Source: Ascidia mentula
Taxonomy: Eukaryota; Chordata; Ascidiacea; Phlebobranchia; Ascidiidae
Direction: 5' to 3'
DNA length: 64,000 nucleotides
Assembly (NCBI GenBank): GCA_947561715.1
Contig: OX387203.1
Location: forward strand, 5,580,001-5,644,000
The stretch's first letter is position 1; every line of letters begins with the position of its first letter. The translations under genes were made by a program, and so were the position numbers. Shown piece after piece: positions 1 through 13,823 of the stretch. The notes under the pieces were generated by a model that worked only from the letters and a program-made list of their open reading frames with translations, searched no databases and was not told the DNA's origin.

Positions 1-3000
1 AAAACTTAAAATTACTACCCACATAAATAAATGGAGGTCACTTTTGCTCTTTCAAGAATACAATCCACTTCTTCAATAGACTCGATGACGTTTATCAAAT
101 CGCCCGGGGCCACCGCCGGCGTCAAATCGCATTTCGCCCCTTATTAGTAGCAAACACCCGTGTCATAAAAAACCTGCCAGAAATTTGTAAAACGTCTAAT
201 TGGCGTCTGTGTTGAAATGGCCAAACATCGAGTATTTCAATTTAGAGGTAGTAAGTTCCACGTCCATAGACATGTATATTAAATGCAATGGAATTGAAAC
301 AACAGATGATTCTGACAATATCTTTTATAGGCGAATGTTTGATGTTGCATATAAAAACTATCACTGGTTTACCAACACCAGAACGATGAAAACACGTTTT
401 ATTGCCTTTCTACAAAATATGTAAAAACTCCGATATGAGAGCTTTACGATGGCGAATAAGTAACCTCTTATCGCCAAGAACAAACGATCGAACTGCCAAA
501 AGATTGTTTTCACCCTTGCTGTATATCTCTTGATGAAAAAACCTTCGTCATCTGTTCAACCCTCAGCAACACAAAAACTGGACAAGAGCTCCTCTTTCGA
601 ATGTGAATGGCTTTCGAGGTTGTTGCGAGCCGCTCAGGAGGGAATCGTTCTCTGGTTACTTTATTGCACAACGGCTGAACGTTGAGCAGCCTCGGGGCGG
701 ATTTAAGCTCATTACGTAGCGCTTCACACAATGGGGCTGGTGAGATTAAACCCTGCGTGATGCCTTTGTTAAGTCGTATTGCGCCAGCGCGATTACGTCG
801 ATATCTTGTAGTCGAGGTTCGTGTAAGAGTAATAAGGGATTTACCAGAGGAGTGGCGTATTGTCAATGAGATTATGTTCATTTGTTTCGGAGCCACGAGG
901 GTTTGTTTTCGCATTCATGTCAATACGAAGACAGAAAACGTATTTTGAACACGTTCTCTGTTTGACATTTTCAACAACCAAATATTCAAGCATAACTTAT
1001 TCACAAAATTTCGCCATATTTATCTTTTTGGGAGGCAGAAATTTGACACATCACCGTCACATATATGCAAAAGTCATTCGCGTAACCGCGAAATACGTCC
1101 GCAGTAAGAATCAGGCGCTATATCAGGCCTGAGTGATTTATCCCAAAAACTTGAACAAGCGAAGGAGAAAAAGGCGGGCGCCACAAATAACCACAATTTG
1201 CCACACTTTCTGCACACCACGAAAACACAGATTACATCACCGCGCGCGTCAAAGGGCCTCAGGTCAAGGCTTATTCTCTTCCTAGTCAAGTTGGCGTCAC
1301 TGATTACCGGTTGTTCGCTGCTTTTGTACAAGCGATGCACTGTCGCCATATTAGTGTTGACACCGCGCTCGCCGCCTCTTTGTATGAATCTGCTTGTCGG
1401 ATTACAAGCAATTGTCGATTGGCAATGCCCGTTACGATTGCACCGCGACTGACGTCAGACGAACGATTACGTAATTACTTTTAGTCACTAAGTACGACCA
1501 CCGACTTTCCACCGCAGTAGAGAAATTGACATTAAGAAAATCGTCCAACCGGAAAGTGCTCCGCCCAAACGGAAACAAAATGTATTTTAGAGAAGGTCGT
1601 GACAAATAGCGCGATTCCGGCCAAAAATATAGTCATTTACGGCAAGAACCCTTCTGTATTTGCCTTTCAAATTGACCCAAAGTTAGTTTCTCCTCGCCGT
1701 ATGGACACAAGGGTTCGGCAAGCCTACTTCCGTTCTATAGAGAAGCGCAAAGGCGTATCTTGCCAACGCTCTAATGCCAGTGCAAACATATGATCCGTGT
1801 ACTACTCGACTTGGGGTCAATGACCAATAGATAAGTATAAAAATTTATGAATGAAGCCTTTGATTCCCACACTGTGTCGGTTGGTTAAATGTGCGGCTTG
1901 GAGGTGTTCAAAACGTGGCAGATTAACATGAGATGTAAACGTCGGTTGGCAATTTAAAAATTTGACATTTCACAAACAAACGAGTCTTAAAGCCTTAAAT
2001 CAATGAAAACAGACTGTGCTTTGTGGCAACTCATAATCGTTTTCACACTAAAATTAGACCAAAATCAATGGCAACACCTTCACAACTAAATAATTATACA
2101 CATCACGATTTGCCTGCGCGCAATTTTCATACAAATACACACCTGTCAACAGTTGAGGAATTAATAACACAACCTGTCATTAACAGTTCATAATCTGATA
2201 AGCTGGCTGTGGTCTGAGTATTAAGGGTGTGGGGCGTAACAAGATAAGTGTCTACTTAACCAAAGACTTTAACGGGTTTAATTAATTTTGCAGCTTGTAT
2301 GAAATGAACACACCTACAACACACCTCTGAATCTCATAAAAGAATCTACAGTTCGCGGAAAATGCTAGGAATGATTTAAAACGATATTTAACACAATTTG
2401 TCACAGTACATTATCAAGAACATTAGCAAGATTACTAAATAACTACAAAAAATGGCCACATGAAACGAAATTATACCTCCTTTTACAAGCAATCAAATAC
2501 TTCAAAATTTACACAAGTATTAATTTTAGAATCTCAGGCAGACATCACTGCCAACCTCTCCAATACGTCTGCACAATAAGCACGTTCGACAAAGCTTGTG
2601 AATAGTTAAACATTTACCCTTTTAACTGCGGGCACCAAAGCTCAAAGCGTGTGACGTAATGTTTGTTCAGTGGGTTTAGTATTTGGGCTCAGACTGGTGT
2701 TCATATCTCAAAGGGTCTATTCAAAGATTTATCGATAAACTGCGATATGAAAGAGCGCCTGCGGTGGTTAGTTTTGTCCACACAGAAGTTCTCTTGTGCC
2801 AAATTTCCGATAAGTCGTGTGAGGTTACCTCATACCTTTTAGATGTTGTTATGATTCAAAACCAACTTTTTTAGAAATAAAAAATCGTCCGATGACGAGT
2901 TTTGGCAAATTGTAAGCGACAACAAACCTTGTTCTCAGTGGTTACTTAGGACCTGCAGCTTACAACTATTTTCCATTAACTAATTTTCGCATTTATTACG

Positions 3001-6000
3001 TTAGTGGTGGCGCCCATGTCCGCCTTGACACAAAGTAAACTCAGAATGGGCCGAAATCGACCCAGAGTTTGACCTTTTCTGTTATTTCACAGCATAGCTT
3101 GTTTTTGGCGATGGACGAACGTCGAAACCAATGAGCGTTTTGAAACATGACTTGCGCTGTACTTGAAACTGGTCCCAGGCCGGTAGTTAAGATTTCAACT
3201 GGGCCTTTAATGAGAAGCCTGGAATTCTTTATAGTCTGAGATAAACGCGTTAAACGGCCCATGGTTTACGGGGCGAACTCTGTCGGTGGCAACAACGTAA
3301 CAAAAAATATAAGGTCTACAAGTTTGGGACGTTGTTGTTCGTTTAACACAAATATATGAAATCCCCCGAGACACTAATTGGAAGGGAAAATATAGAAATC
3401 ATATACACCATGATGTAAGACCACATTGCGTCATTGGCATTTGAACTGGCAATACAGGGAGAGTTGATAATTTGCACATTTTCCGTTGGGACCAACCAAC
3501 TTTTCGTAAACATTTTCAGCATCCCCGTGGAGCGGTAGCTTTAATAGGTTGGGAGACCGCGTTCTGTACCGTGTTTAGTCTTCGGGGAGCTGTCAGGTTT
3601 GCCTCCCATATCACGGAAGCGAACACAAGTTACAGAAAATAAATAAGCAGAAAAACCTCCAAAATCATAACGCGCATCGCAAACGGGTTAAAACCGGTTT
3701 AAGCTGGTTATAAAGTTGCGTAAAACACAGCGGTTTGAAAAAGGGGAAATACGCTTCGTTCGAAGTTCCTCAAAGCGAAACCTACGTCAGTGAGAGTTTT
3801 GGTGATTTTCTCGTGTGTATTCTGGGATACTTGGCGCCAAGAATGTTTCCAGTCGAATAAGCTAATTGGTGTAAATCCCTTTAATGGTTTGAGGAGTTGT
3901 CTGCTCGACAAGCTACTCGAAATTCTTTGCGATTTGTTGGCGATCTCTGATCGGAACAAAACTAAACGGCGGCTTTGGAAAGAGGGCAAATCACAGCAGG
4001 AGTAAGATCTACACTAACCACACAATAGCGGCTTACTAGTAATATCCCTTTGTGCTCTCTGCAAACCATCTGTAGGGAATACAAATAAGTTGGCGATATG
4101 CTTGTTTGGGTCGAATATTCCAAATGCTTTTCATTGTTATTGAAACAGCAACAAGTTAATCTTGGGAGTTGAACATTGGTTTTCAAACCGGGATCAGTGC
4201 AAAAATGCGCGTTGGCACGTAAGGATATTTACATTCCGACGGATTGAACTTTGTGTATAGACTCGCTTGGAGGGGCGCCTCGTGCACACGCACCTGTGCT
4301 TATACCACACTTGGCAAGCGTTGTAAATATATAATCAACTCCGCATGCTTGCATATACACAGATGATATTGAGCTTAGTGGTTGGGACAGTAGCGTTTTT
4401 AGGAATCATCTCATGTTCTAGCGTTTCATAATATCATTAAATATTGGGTTTTGTTACTTGCGTTTAAAATGTCCAACCTGATTTAAAATAATATTTAAAA
4501 TTATTTAATTTCAATCTAAAGTAAAGACAAACACTGTAACAATTAACATGGAAAACTAAACAGTGCGAGGACGGTGGCACATAAATGACTCCCGGCCCAG
4601 AAGAAACCACTAAAAAGAACTTTTGGATTTACGAAGGCTGGACCTCATTCCCGGGTACTTCGCGCGTCACATAATGGTGTCGAGTACACTTGGGTGTTCT
4701 GTATAGAAGTAGAACGAAGGGCCGCGTTCTCGTTCGCCGTTGGACACAAACAGAGGGCGATAAAACCGGCGCGGACTCGCGAAACGACTGCAATCAAGTT
4801 TTGCGAGCGACGGTTTGAATTTCACGGATTCGCAAACTGAACGTAAATTTGTGGCACAAGTGCCGGTTGAACTTTCTTTGCTGTTTTAAATTCCCCTTTG
4901 CAATCTTTAATTCGTGATTAAATTCACGACAAAGGCATTTTGCAAAGCATGAAAAATCATTGTGGCAACTTACTAAGTGTCAAAACAAACCACTAAAAAT
5001 ATTAAATTACTGTGTCATTTTTTCAACTACATGCTCACATACGAACCAATGCATTGATAAGACCTTGCGTCCTCCCATTGTAATAGACTTGTTTATACTT
5101 CAATGTACAAAACAAATTCTCCTCTGTCGTCTATTACCTTATTATTGCTCGCGCGTTAAAAGCCGTCTGTCATCGGGGGTTGTTTATGAAGGCACGCCAT
5201 ACACTCCTATTCGTCGTATATCAGTCAGGCGAGGTGACTTTCTAACATAGCATTAACTTTCATCGCCTCTTGCGCGGTCCAAACACGGCACCAAACAGCA
5301 AGTAAACACCAAATTCCACAAACTGATTGTGCTGAAGCAACTGCCCGTTGCAGGTAAAGTGCATATCCATCACACCTAATCCGACAGCTTAGTAATCAGC
5401 GCCAAAACGAGTGCTTTGTTTTTTAATTGAGAGAAGCTAAACTGTCACTCTGGTTAAACCCTGTCAACGACAATCATAAAATACACAACAAATACCCAGC
5501 TATCCCAAATACACACGCACCACATCATTAAACCTGGAGTAAATCGCATTAATTTTCGTGTACGTCCGGGCTTGTACACCCTAAGCGGGATTTCGTAATA
5601 CCCTAACAATGGACCTCTTATCCACGGTCGCCTGCTAAAGAATTGTGATGTCATAATACCGGTATGCGTATACCTCTCCCGCCTAAGCCGATACGTCAGG
5701 GCAGACAGCCCGGAGGTTAAATTTGGGATTCTAGATACCGCTTACTTGGAGGAACTGGTACTGATTTCAGATATACCAAAAATACCGAGCTTTATTATTG
5801 GACGTCACTGTTAGGGGTTTAGCGAGTCACGAGACAGAGGTAGCAGAAATTCCAACCCTTAGGGCGCTTTCAATAAATCGAAATCGGCGACTGTTACCAC
5901 TGACAACTAGCCACAATTTGTCATAACCATAAAAATGTATGAATAGCTGACCTAAAAATAACTGATATTACCAAATAACAATGCAAGTACAAAACGTTTT

Positions 6001-6100
6001 CGGAAGCACTGCATTCGAAGTCACTTCCCATTAAACTACCGGACCCAACCTAAAAGGTCGCAACCTGACAAAAATAAACACACGACCACCATTGCTACCG
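1..6100. other. Intergenic, no gene recognised
   Basis: Mostly AT-rich. GC-richer stretches at about 600-1460 and 4560-4800 carry only short open frames on both strands, none with a recognisable domain. One TGACGTCA lies at 1450-1457. Confidence 0.6.
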
Positions 6101-6221
6101 GGGTCACGACGATACACCGACATTTACACCAAGTGGTGGCGTCCGTTGGCCGCCGAAGCCGGCATGCACAACCCGCAGAGGGTAGAAATTAGTAAGTTTA
6201 TCCACACAAGTCGACAGGTGA

Positions 6222-6371
6222 CTGGGACTCGAGACACAGGGCGGACAATACGTCTACATGCCGTCGGACGACCAAACACTTGAACGTTTCCTCTACAAGA
6301 AGGTTCCGCAGCACGCGGTCCAGTTTAAGGCGCGTGACAAAGGTGAACTTGTACAATGGGTTGCGACCTAG
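6222..6371 (+). other. 49-codon protein-like open stretch, possible exon or relic
   Basis: This frame runs from after a stop at 6219-6221 to a TAG at 6369-6371. It reads QYVYMPSDDQTLERFLYKKV then PQHAVQFKARDKGELVQWVA, with a mix of charged and hydrophobic residues that looks protein-like and balanced codons in an island of raised GC. I do not recognise the family. A 3' terminal exon would need an acceptor near 6239, where the upstream sequence is not pyrimidine-rich, so a decayed fragment is as likely. Confidence 0.25.
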
Positions 6372-9300
6372 GCAGCCACGCTGTTGTAATTACACCGGGC
6401 ACTCGAAACAACATGAATTTGGATTGAAAAAACGCCACCTCTGGTACAACGGGTGCTTGAAAAATTACGTGTTACAGCGCGCATGGCATTCGTGCGGTTT
6501 AGCGAGCATTGAATCAGGTCGGTTCGCTACGTGGTCATGAATACGCGATTTCGTTGGCCTGTATATACGGGTATCCATAGCGCTTTGACGCAGAACCGCC
6601 AATTAAAATGCCGGCCTCCGGAGCCGAGTGTTTTCATAAGCTCACAGCCCTGTAAACCAACGATACTTCAAAGCTTCCCCGTTCGGCCAACGAGTGAAGT
6701 CAAGCGAAATGTGTCGGCTGTCTTGCGCAATTCGCTATAGATCCCCGTGGTGTCCGACTGTTTCGTAGCTTCACTTCCACGCGGCTTTGGCGTGGTCATT
6801 CTGACCCCATATTCCGACCTTTAGCCAAAATCGCCTCCCTAACTTCTCGTGGACTCTTGACATTATTCACTGCAGTAAAATTATGAAAATTGTTTGAGCT
6901 TTGCATTCGAGTTTTTCATTTATAGTTGTAACCAAACAAACATCATAGCATTGGTTTCACTTTATCCTGACAACTGTCACATTATTTTGAAACCTCCAGT
7001 TCAGAAACACAGCACTGATGTTTCGAATTCCACAACAATTTAACATTATAAAGAAACGAGCAAAAATCATTTACACAAACTTCTGTTTCAAACATACTAA
7101 ATACCTGATACCGAAATAGTTACCTGATTTACCATAAAGAAACTAAACACATATACATCCATGCTTGCGCAACAGCAGCAGTAAAACAAAGCACAAGTTT
7201 GAAGTTAAATTCAACAATATCGCAGCAAAAGCCTTTCACGTCCTTCCCCGCAAGCCTGCTGTCACATATTTCAACGTCGCTGGCCCGAATCCGATTTCTC
7301 TATTCGCGCAGAGAAAAGAAGGCACCCCGCGGCGTTACTATGAGGGCTATCGACGCCGCTTTCGCGTTCTTCGCTTTTTCTGCCACTTTCATTTTGCTCC
7401 GGAATGCGGCGTCTTGTACCTCAACGAGGGTGCGATTGACTTCGTTTTGCCGGTGTTACAATTCCAATGTGCGTGACGCAAGCCGGCGTGCGCATACGCC
7501 CCTTGTTTGTTCGCGTTCCTACCAAGACGTTTGCCACGTTGCCGCGGTCGGATATGCCAACGGGTGTACGTAATTTTGGGAATTTATGACTCATATTGGG
7601 GCGGATTAACGTTTTGTGGCTGATGACTTAAACCTGTTTTCGCAACATCTCAGTAATTGTTTTTTCTCGTTAATCATCTCGATAATTTGGTATCACAATT
7701 ACTCCTTTTTGCAAAGGTTTAAATAGCAGTATTATTTTTCGAAAAATTCAACATATTTTAGTAAATATGAACAGATTATTTGTAATCTATCTGAAAACAC
7801 TGCCTTGAGAAACAGATTGTTGAAGAATACATCAATAAATGTTTTTTTAGTCACTGTTTTTGACTTTCAAGGCATTAGTTATTCATGAGGTTTAACCGTT
7901 ATTATACAAGAAAGAATTCACTTGTATTTTTGTTTTTTTCAGCACAACCCTTGAACGCATGGCGTTTTTTCGCAAGTCATTCACAAACAAGCCGCAAATC
8001 CGCACCACGCAACAAAACAACAACAGTTTCACACCCGCGTGACGTCACAAATGCGAGTACACAACGTCACGTTTACCAACACGCTTATCACACAAGCCGA
8101 CCGCAGAGGGCGTGTAGGGCCCAGGTTACCATTGGCCACAAGCACGCGCCCGGGATCATGGCGTCTTACGGGGGCCCAACAAGTTCGTCGAAAGTTCGCG
8201 GACTCGAGGAGAAACAATTTAAATAAAATCGGTTTATCAGTCGCGATCCTCCAGCACAAACGAACCACGCAGTCACGTTCGTCCGATTTGACGAGATTTT
8301 CGATGGATTTAATGCGCGTGCGACAACAGGAGGAACACAACATCTCCTGTTTTGAGCGCTACCTCCGTGTGTACAATTGGTTTGCAAAGTTCTGCTGCAA
8401 TCCCCACAAAATACATTTTTCTTGCTTTTAAACACAGTTTCATACCGCTATGAAAAATAAAACCCCTTTACGTAAAACATAGAGAGTTAGTGTCAGGTAT
8501 TACTAGAGAGTAAAATATTTTTCCCGCGCAGAAATAATAGTGCCATGATTTACATCTTACTTGCGCAAATAGGTCTAAACCAAATAGTTATTAAGCAACC
8601 AATCAATTAAAATTTCTAACATAATATTACAGTTTCAGCATATTTACACTGAGTGCACTTCCTGCCTATAACGATAAAAAAACAATTCTTAAACCTTTCA
8701 CAATCTCAGTTCCAAATTAAGTTGCGTACAAGATTACTGTGGAACGAACTCTACTCCGAGTCCTACTGCATTTTTAAATTCTTTTTTATTTTAAAAATAA
8801 TCTCTACTCTCGCAGTGAAATTTAATCCCACAACGCTCGTTAATTTGCCCTGCCGCATCGGATAAATTTGACGTTAATGCCGCGATATTGGCATCGGATT
8901 GCAGGCGGCGCAACATCCCATGACCTGCTCCGGGCCAAGCCAACCGGTCGAGACTGTTTGACAAATCTATATGCGAAGCCAACTAAGCTGCTTAAGAATT
9001 TCTAAACAAGCTCTGCACTAAGTTACACTAAGACCTATTAGCATTTAAAGGCATTTGTTGCAGAGCTCCTAATTGGTTCGCACAAATTTAGCTGAAGGCT
9101 TAAAAAACTTCACAAATTGAAGGCAAAACTGTAAGGTCTGGGTTACGAAAGTCCCGATTTCATTTCTGGCTTCATTGGCATTGAATACGAACGAAATGTT
9201 TGTTTTTTCTTTTTTCAAAACAGTTTTGGCTTTAATTTAATCGTTTTTCTCATACAAATAAATCATAAATTGGAGTTAATGATTCGAAAAATAAATGCCA

Positions 9301-12300
9301 AGGTTGCAATGCTTATATATTACATTCCATTGATGCTTAGCACGTGTTTGTAACTTTTCATTTAGAGTTTCACCACTTAACAGTAGCATTTTTACCTCGG
9401 CAATTTTAATATTTGAAAGCCTCGTATATTCCCAGTATATCCATATGACGCAACTTGTTGCCAGAGTTTTACCACAAGCAGTAAAACAAAATGCAAATCG
9501 CTGTGCTGTGCAAGTGATGTGGCAAAAACGGCGCGCCCCTTTTCTCAACTCTCCGCGACTTTGAAACGACGTATTTGTTATTACGCGAAGCTATAAATTC
9601 TCTACGCGTGGAACAGCAAAACAATACGTGGAAATGGTGGTGACGATGGTTTTTATGGGACTGAAAAAAAGAGATCACTTCCTTTCAATAAACAACATTG
9701 AGAAGTACGGTGCTTGTGTTGCTACCAAACATGCTACAAAATCTGTCATACGTCGAGACCTTTGTTACCAGAAGATCAATTCTATTGTAAATAACATCAA
9801 GAACACCTGATTTTTGTATCCAATTAAATTCAATGCAAAATGAGTGACTAAAAATTATACACTGTAGCTACGCAACACAGATACAATTTATCACAATTGT
9901 GAAAGAAACCAATTCTACAAAATTTCTTGTATATGTGCTATATCACTTGGATGTCTATCTTATCGCAACGCCATGCGGGGTTAATCTTCCGATATTTCAT
10001 CATTTCGACTCACTGATGGACCCTGGCTCCGCACTGTTTGACGATTAACAACACTTTTAAGCTCATTCCGACATGAAAACCCTTCCTGTTCTTAACGAAT
10101 AATTATTCTTACAAGTTCTTTCCACAAAACATTGCCTACAAATAATCCATGGTCGAGACCAAAGCAATTGAGAAAAACTAAATCGATACTTGCATCGATT
10201 ATGCCAAATCTAAATCCCAACGCATCCGTTTGAGCGGGGGAATCGATGAAGGACTTGTCGAGGCGATTGATTATCACCTGAACCATGGTAATGAACAGTC
10301 GTTCCTCCAATTTGTTAACGAGAGACCCGTAATGAGACTTGGGTGCTTGAAAACGTTTGTAACATTCTGTTTGACACACCTTTTGTTCGAAACACGAGAA
10401 CTGCTAGTTAGGAAACGGGCGAAAACCAAAAGTTGTGTGAAAATTTGAATACGTTCCTAATGGCTGTGACAACACCTGCCCGTACAACCGAATGTGGTAT
10501 CGCTAGAACCGCAAATTCCTAATAAACTAGGGGTGGAGTATTATTAACATGAAAGACATTTACACGATTTCTAAATATTGAATGGAATCAATCCAAATAT
10601 AACTAGTCTTTTATCTCCCAGAAAATAAACAAGTGCCTGGCAATACAATGAGCAATGCTGGGCGTGTTTGAAAGAATGCAAGCCTAAGTATGCAATGTAT
10701 ATATTTACCACTATTTATGCCTTTTTATAGAAAAACACAACAACAACATTGTAAAAGCACCTTCTACTATTATTATAGCTGTTCGCACTTGTTCTATACG
10801 CACACAAGGCCGTCACGTAAACCTTGTATGCTGAAACCAAACCTTTGCAGCAAACTTTATGGTAACACTCAAGCCAACAACACTGACCTGCACTTGTTGA
10901 CCACTGCACTACATCCAGCTTGGACTCGAGCCAACTTCGCAAGGCAACTTCTCAACAATTACTACGCACCCTGGGGCTGTCTTGCGTCAAGTCGCTCCGC
11001 GAGTCAGCAAGGAGGTTTGACTGCAGTGTAATGGTTATATTGGAAGTGTTTCCCCGAAGGTGGCCGAGAAAAATTAAGCTGACGGCATTGCGTTAGTAAA
11101 TAAGATGCGTTCGCGATAAGAAACTGGTTGACGGCATCCGAGACGATCTCGCGTCACCGGGCTGTGAAACTGTTTACAACATAATCAGCGGCTGGATTGG
11201 TATGCGTATGGTTTGATGCGTGTGCACATGGTAAAATCCACAGCCCGTTGTTTAGTAATGACCAAGATAAATTGCTTGCAAACTCAAAACGAATTTGCCT
11301 TTACAACATAAAATATTGAATATTGTTTGTTCTTTTCAAGTCACAAATAAAAACACCAAAACACAACACAAAAATCAAAACATGTCTCAATAAAGTTGAA
11401 CTCGTATAACCTCGCAAGTGAATGAAATGACAGAGGCGACATAAGGCCATGAAATTTAATTAAAATTTTCTCAATTCCCTCCTCCACCAAAGCAGCAAGG
11501 GTTAATCCGCATAATGCCGGACATGCTTTATCATGAGGTTTGTGTAAATTATTGATAAGTACGCCCAAGAATTACACGCACTGAGGTTGTTTCAGAAGAC
11601 GGGGTCGTTGTCTTTGCAGCTGGCGCTATTCCAATACACTTGGAAGTTAAAAACTGACGAAGGATTTAGAAGAAAAATTTACTTTCCATCTTTTCACATA
11701 GCTTTAGACTTGTAGGACACGAAATAAAAACGAGTCTTTCTTACCTAAAAAGCTTAAACGGAGCAAAGAGAAACGAAAATGAATTTCGTACCTTGCTCTG
11801 TATACTGTCACGTACTCATTGCTGCCACTGCGAAGTTACTATCGAAAATATGCAAACACCCCTGCTGTACACAACACGCAGTTCAGAGCTCGTGAAGTCC
11901 TTCAACCTCATTTCATTCACCAACCTGTTTGCACCGGGTAAACATTATCGCTGCGACCAGTTTTGAAGCGAAAGTTGAAAACTGTTTTTCTGCAACCCTT
12001 GGAAAAAAGCAAGTACACGTGTAGTACTGTCAGCTGTTCGAAAATAAGAGCGTAATTAACATCACTCTAAACGCAGCGGGAGAGTCTTGTCAGTGTGCTG
12101 GGTGACGCGATCTCCAAACTCCCTCGGCGAAACCATTAATTTGGCGACAAACGCTAACTCGCGATGCGACACAATGGTGCAACGCGCGAGCACAGAAAGG
12201 GGATCGACGTCTTTCTCACGCTGTGAGCTAGAGTTCTAATGGTTAACGCTTAGGCCCTTTTCAATTGAAGACGTCAGCTGTTGAAAAGTACCACAAAGGA

Positions 12301-12630
12301 CTCCGTGTTATCCTACGGTGTTAAAGGGACCGATAGCCAGCGTGCTTTGTGCTCGCGCCACCGATGTTTCTAAAGCTCCATGCGTTATTCGACCTGATGG
12401 GAAACCGGCGGATTGGCAAGTGTTGTGCCCATGTAACTAGAGCCGGGTTTTGGTTTGCAACAAGACGGTTTCGCCGGCCCTGTAACGGCGAAATGCGGTG
12501 GGTTTTTGTGGAAAGTGACGTTACGTCATGTTATCCCTCGGTCTTTCACGTGTTTTTGATTGGTTTCAATACGAAGGACCTACGTCGGTTGGGGGTAACG
12601 TTGCTAGTTTGAAAAGGCACGTCTACAAGG
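6372..12630. other. Intergenic, no gene recognised
   Basis: GC-richer patches at 6400-6790, 7200-7560 and 8030-8300 hold overlapping short open frames of about 100 codons with no convincing protein signature. A TGACGTCA is at 8040-8047. The rest is plain AT-rich sequence. Confidence 0.6.
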
Positions 12631-12633
12631 TGC

Positions 12634-13823
12634 CAGAAACCTGAATTAGCTTTGGAGAAAAAACCTTCCGGTCGGGTCCTTATTAACGGTTGATTTAACC
12701 CTGTTTGTCGGTGTGCAAGAACGGCAAACGTAAATATACAGGTCTAGGATCGATTTAATAAACAAGACTGATCAATTTGTTACCCAAATTTGCACACCAA
12801 AGTTTAATAATTTTTGTAACGCGGAACCAAATTAAACTCCATCTCTATAACGAACAGCTCGCGAAAATCAATATAAGGAAACCCAAGTTGGCATTCCCTA
12901 AGTTGAACTCTCGGCCTATTTGTGTCATCGGATTTGCAAACGGACATGTAGGGTGACCTGCCCCATAGTTTACACGGCAAACTTATGCAAAACGCGACAT
13001 GCGAAGATGCCAAATCTGTCTGAGCCAACGACCACATCCGTGTACTGCTCTTACATTGCTCAATTACATCCGTATTTAAAATTCTTTACCACAATCCAGA
13101 CCTTGTATTTATGATGTGATTTTGGAGGCGAAAAGTGCAGAATGCATGCGTTCTTATTTCAAATTTTGTGGTTAGGAATACCAAACCTTCCTTGAAAATT
13201 AGAAGGGGCACGGTAAAGGCACACAAGCAAAATGACAAATATTAAGTACGGTAAGTCCTTACTGCAGAAGTTATCTGACAACATTCACATATATATATAT
13301 CGCACTTTACTATAACGTCAAAAATTCACATTGCTTCACGTTAGCAGCAAACCAACCAACAAAACCTCTCTGGGACTTGTGCTCAAAATTGCTGACTGTC
13401 AATTACAACATTCACCGTACCTTTAGGAAATCATTTTCCGTCCAACTCAAACGGTTTAACAAAAAAATTTGCAGAGTTATGTTGGAAATGTATCGAAAAA
13501 ACAAACAAAAAAATTCTTACAAACTCAACAACTTTACTTGAATTAGAAACTGACGATGTCAACAGTACATAAGCGAAATCGACTTTTCCAGAGTAGTAAA
13601 ACCGCTAACATCAATTAAAGGCTTATCGCCTTACTGAAATACAAACACTTCAGTAATTTGATGTCGTTGGTGTAAAAAACAAAGACTTACTTAAGTCCAG
13701 ATACTTTACTAGCATTAAAGAGCAAACCATTTTTATCTTTTCATTACATATGCAAAGCTGAAAAATATCCCAACTCACGGGATCAGAAACCTGAATTAGG
13801 TCTTGAAAAGAAAACCTTCCGGT
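12634..13823. repeat. Pair of 39-40 bp direct repeats about 1.15 kb apart
   Basis: CAGAAACCTGAATTAG followed, after about ten bases, by AAACCTTCCGGT occurs at 12634-12672 and at 13784-13823. The sequence between and outside does not match. Origin unknown. Confidence 0.6.

Noticed and set aside
510-914. 134-codon minus-strand open frame in a GC-richer patch
   Set aside because: Arg/Ser/Thr-rich composition typical of GC-rich noncoding sequence; no splice-compatible neighbours or known motif.
7165-7573. Overlapping plus-strand open frames of 103 and 124 codons
   Set aside because: Two frames open at once, biased composition and no recognised domain.
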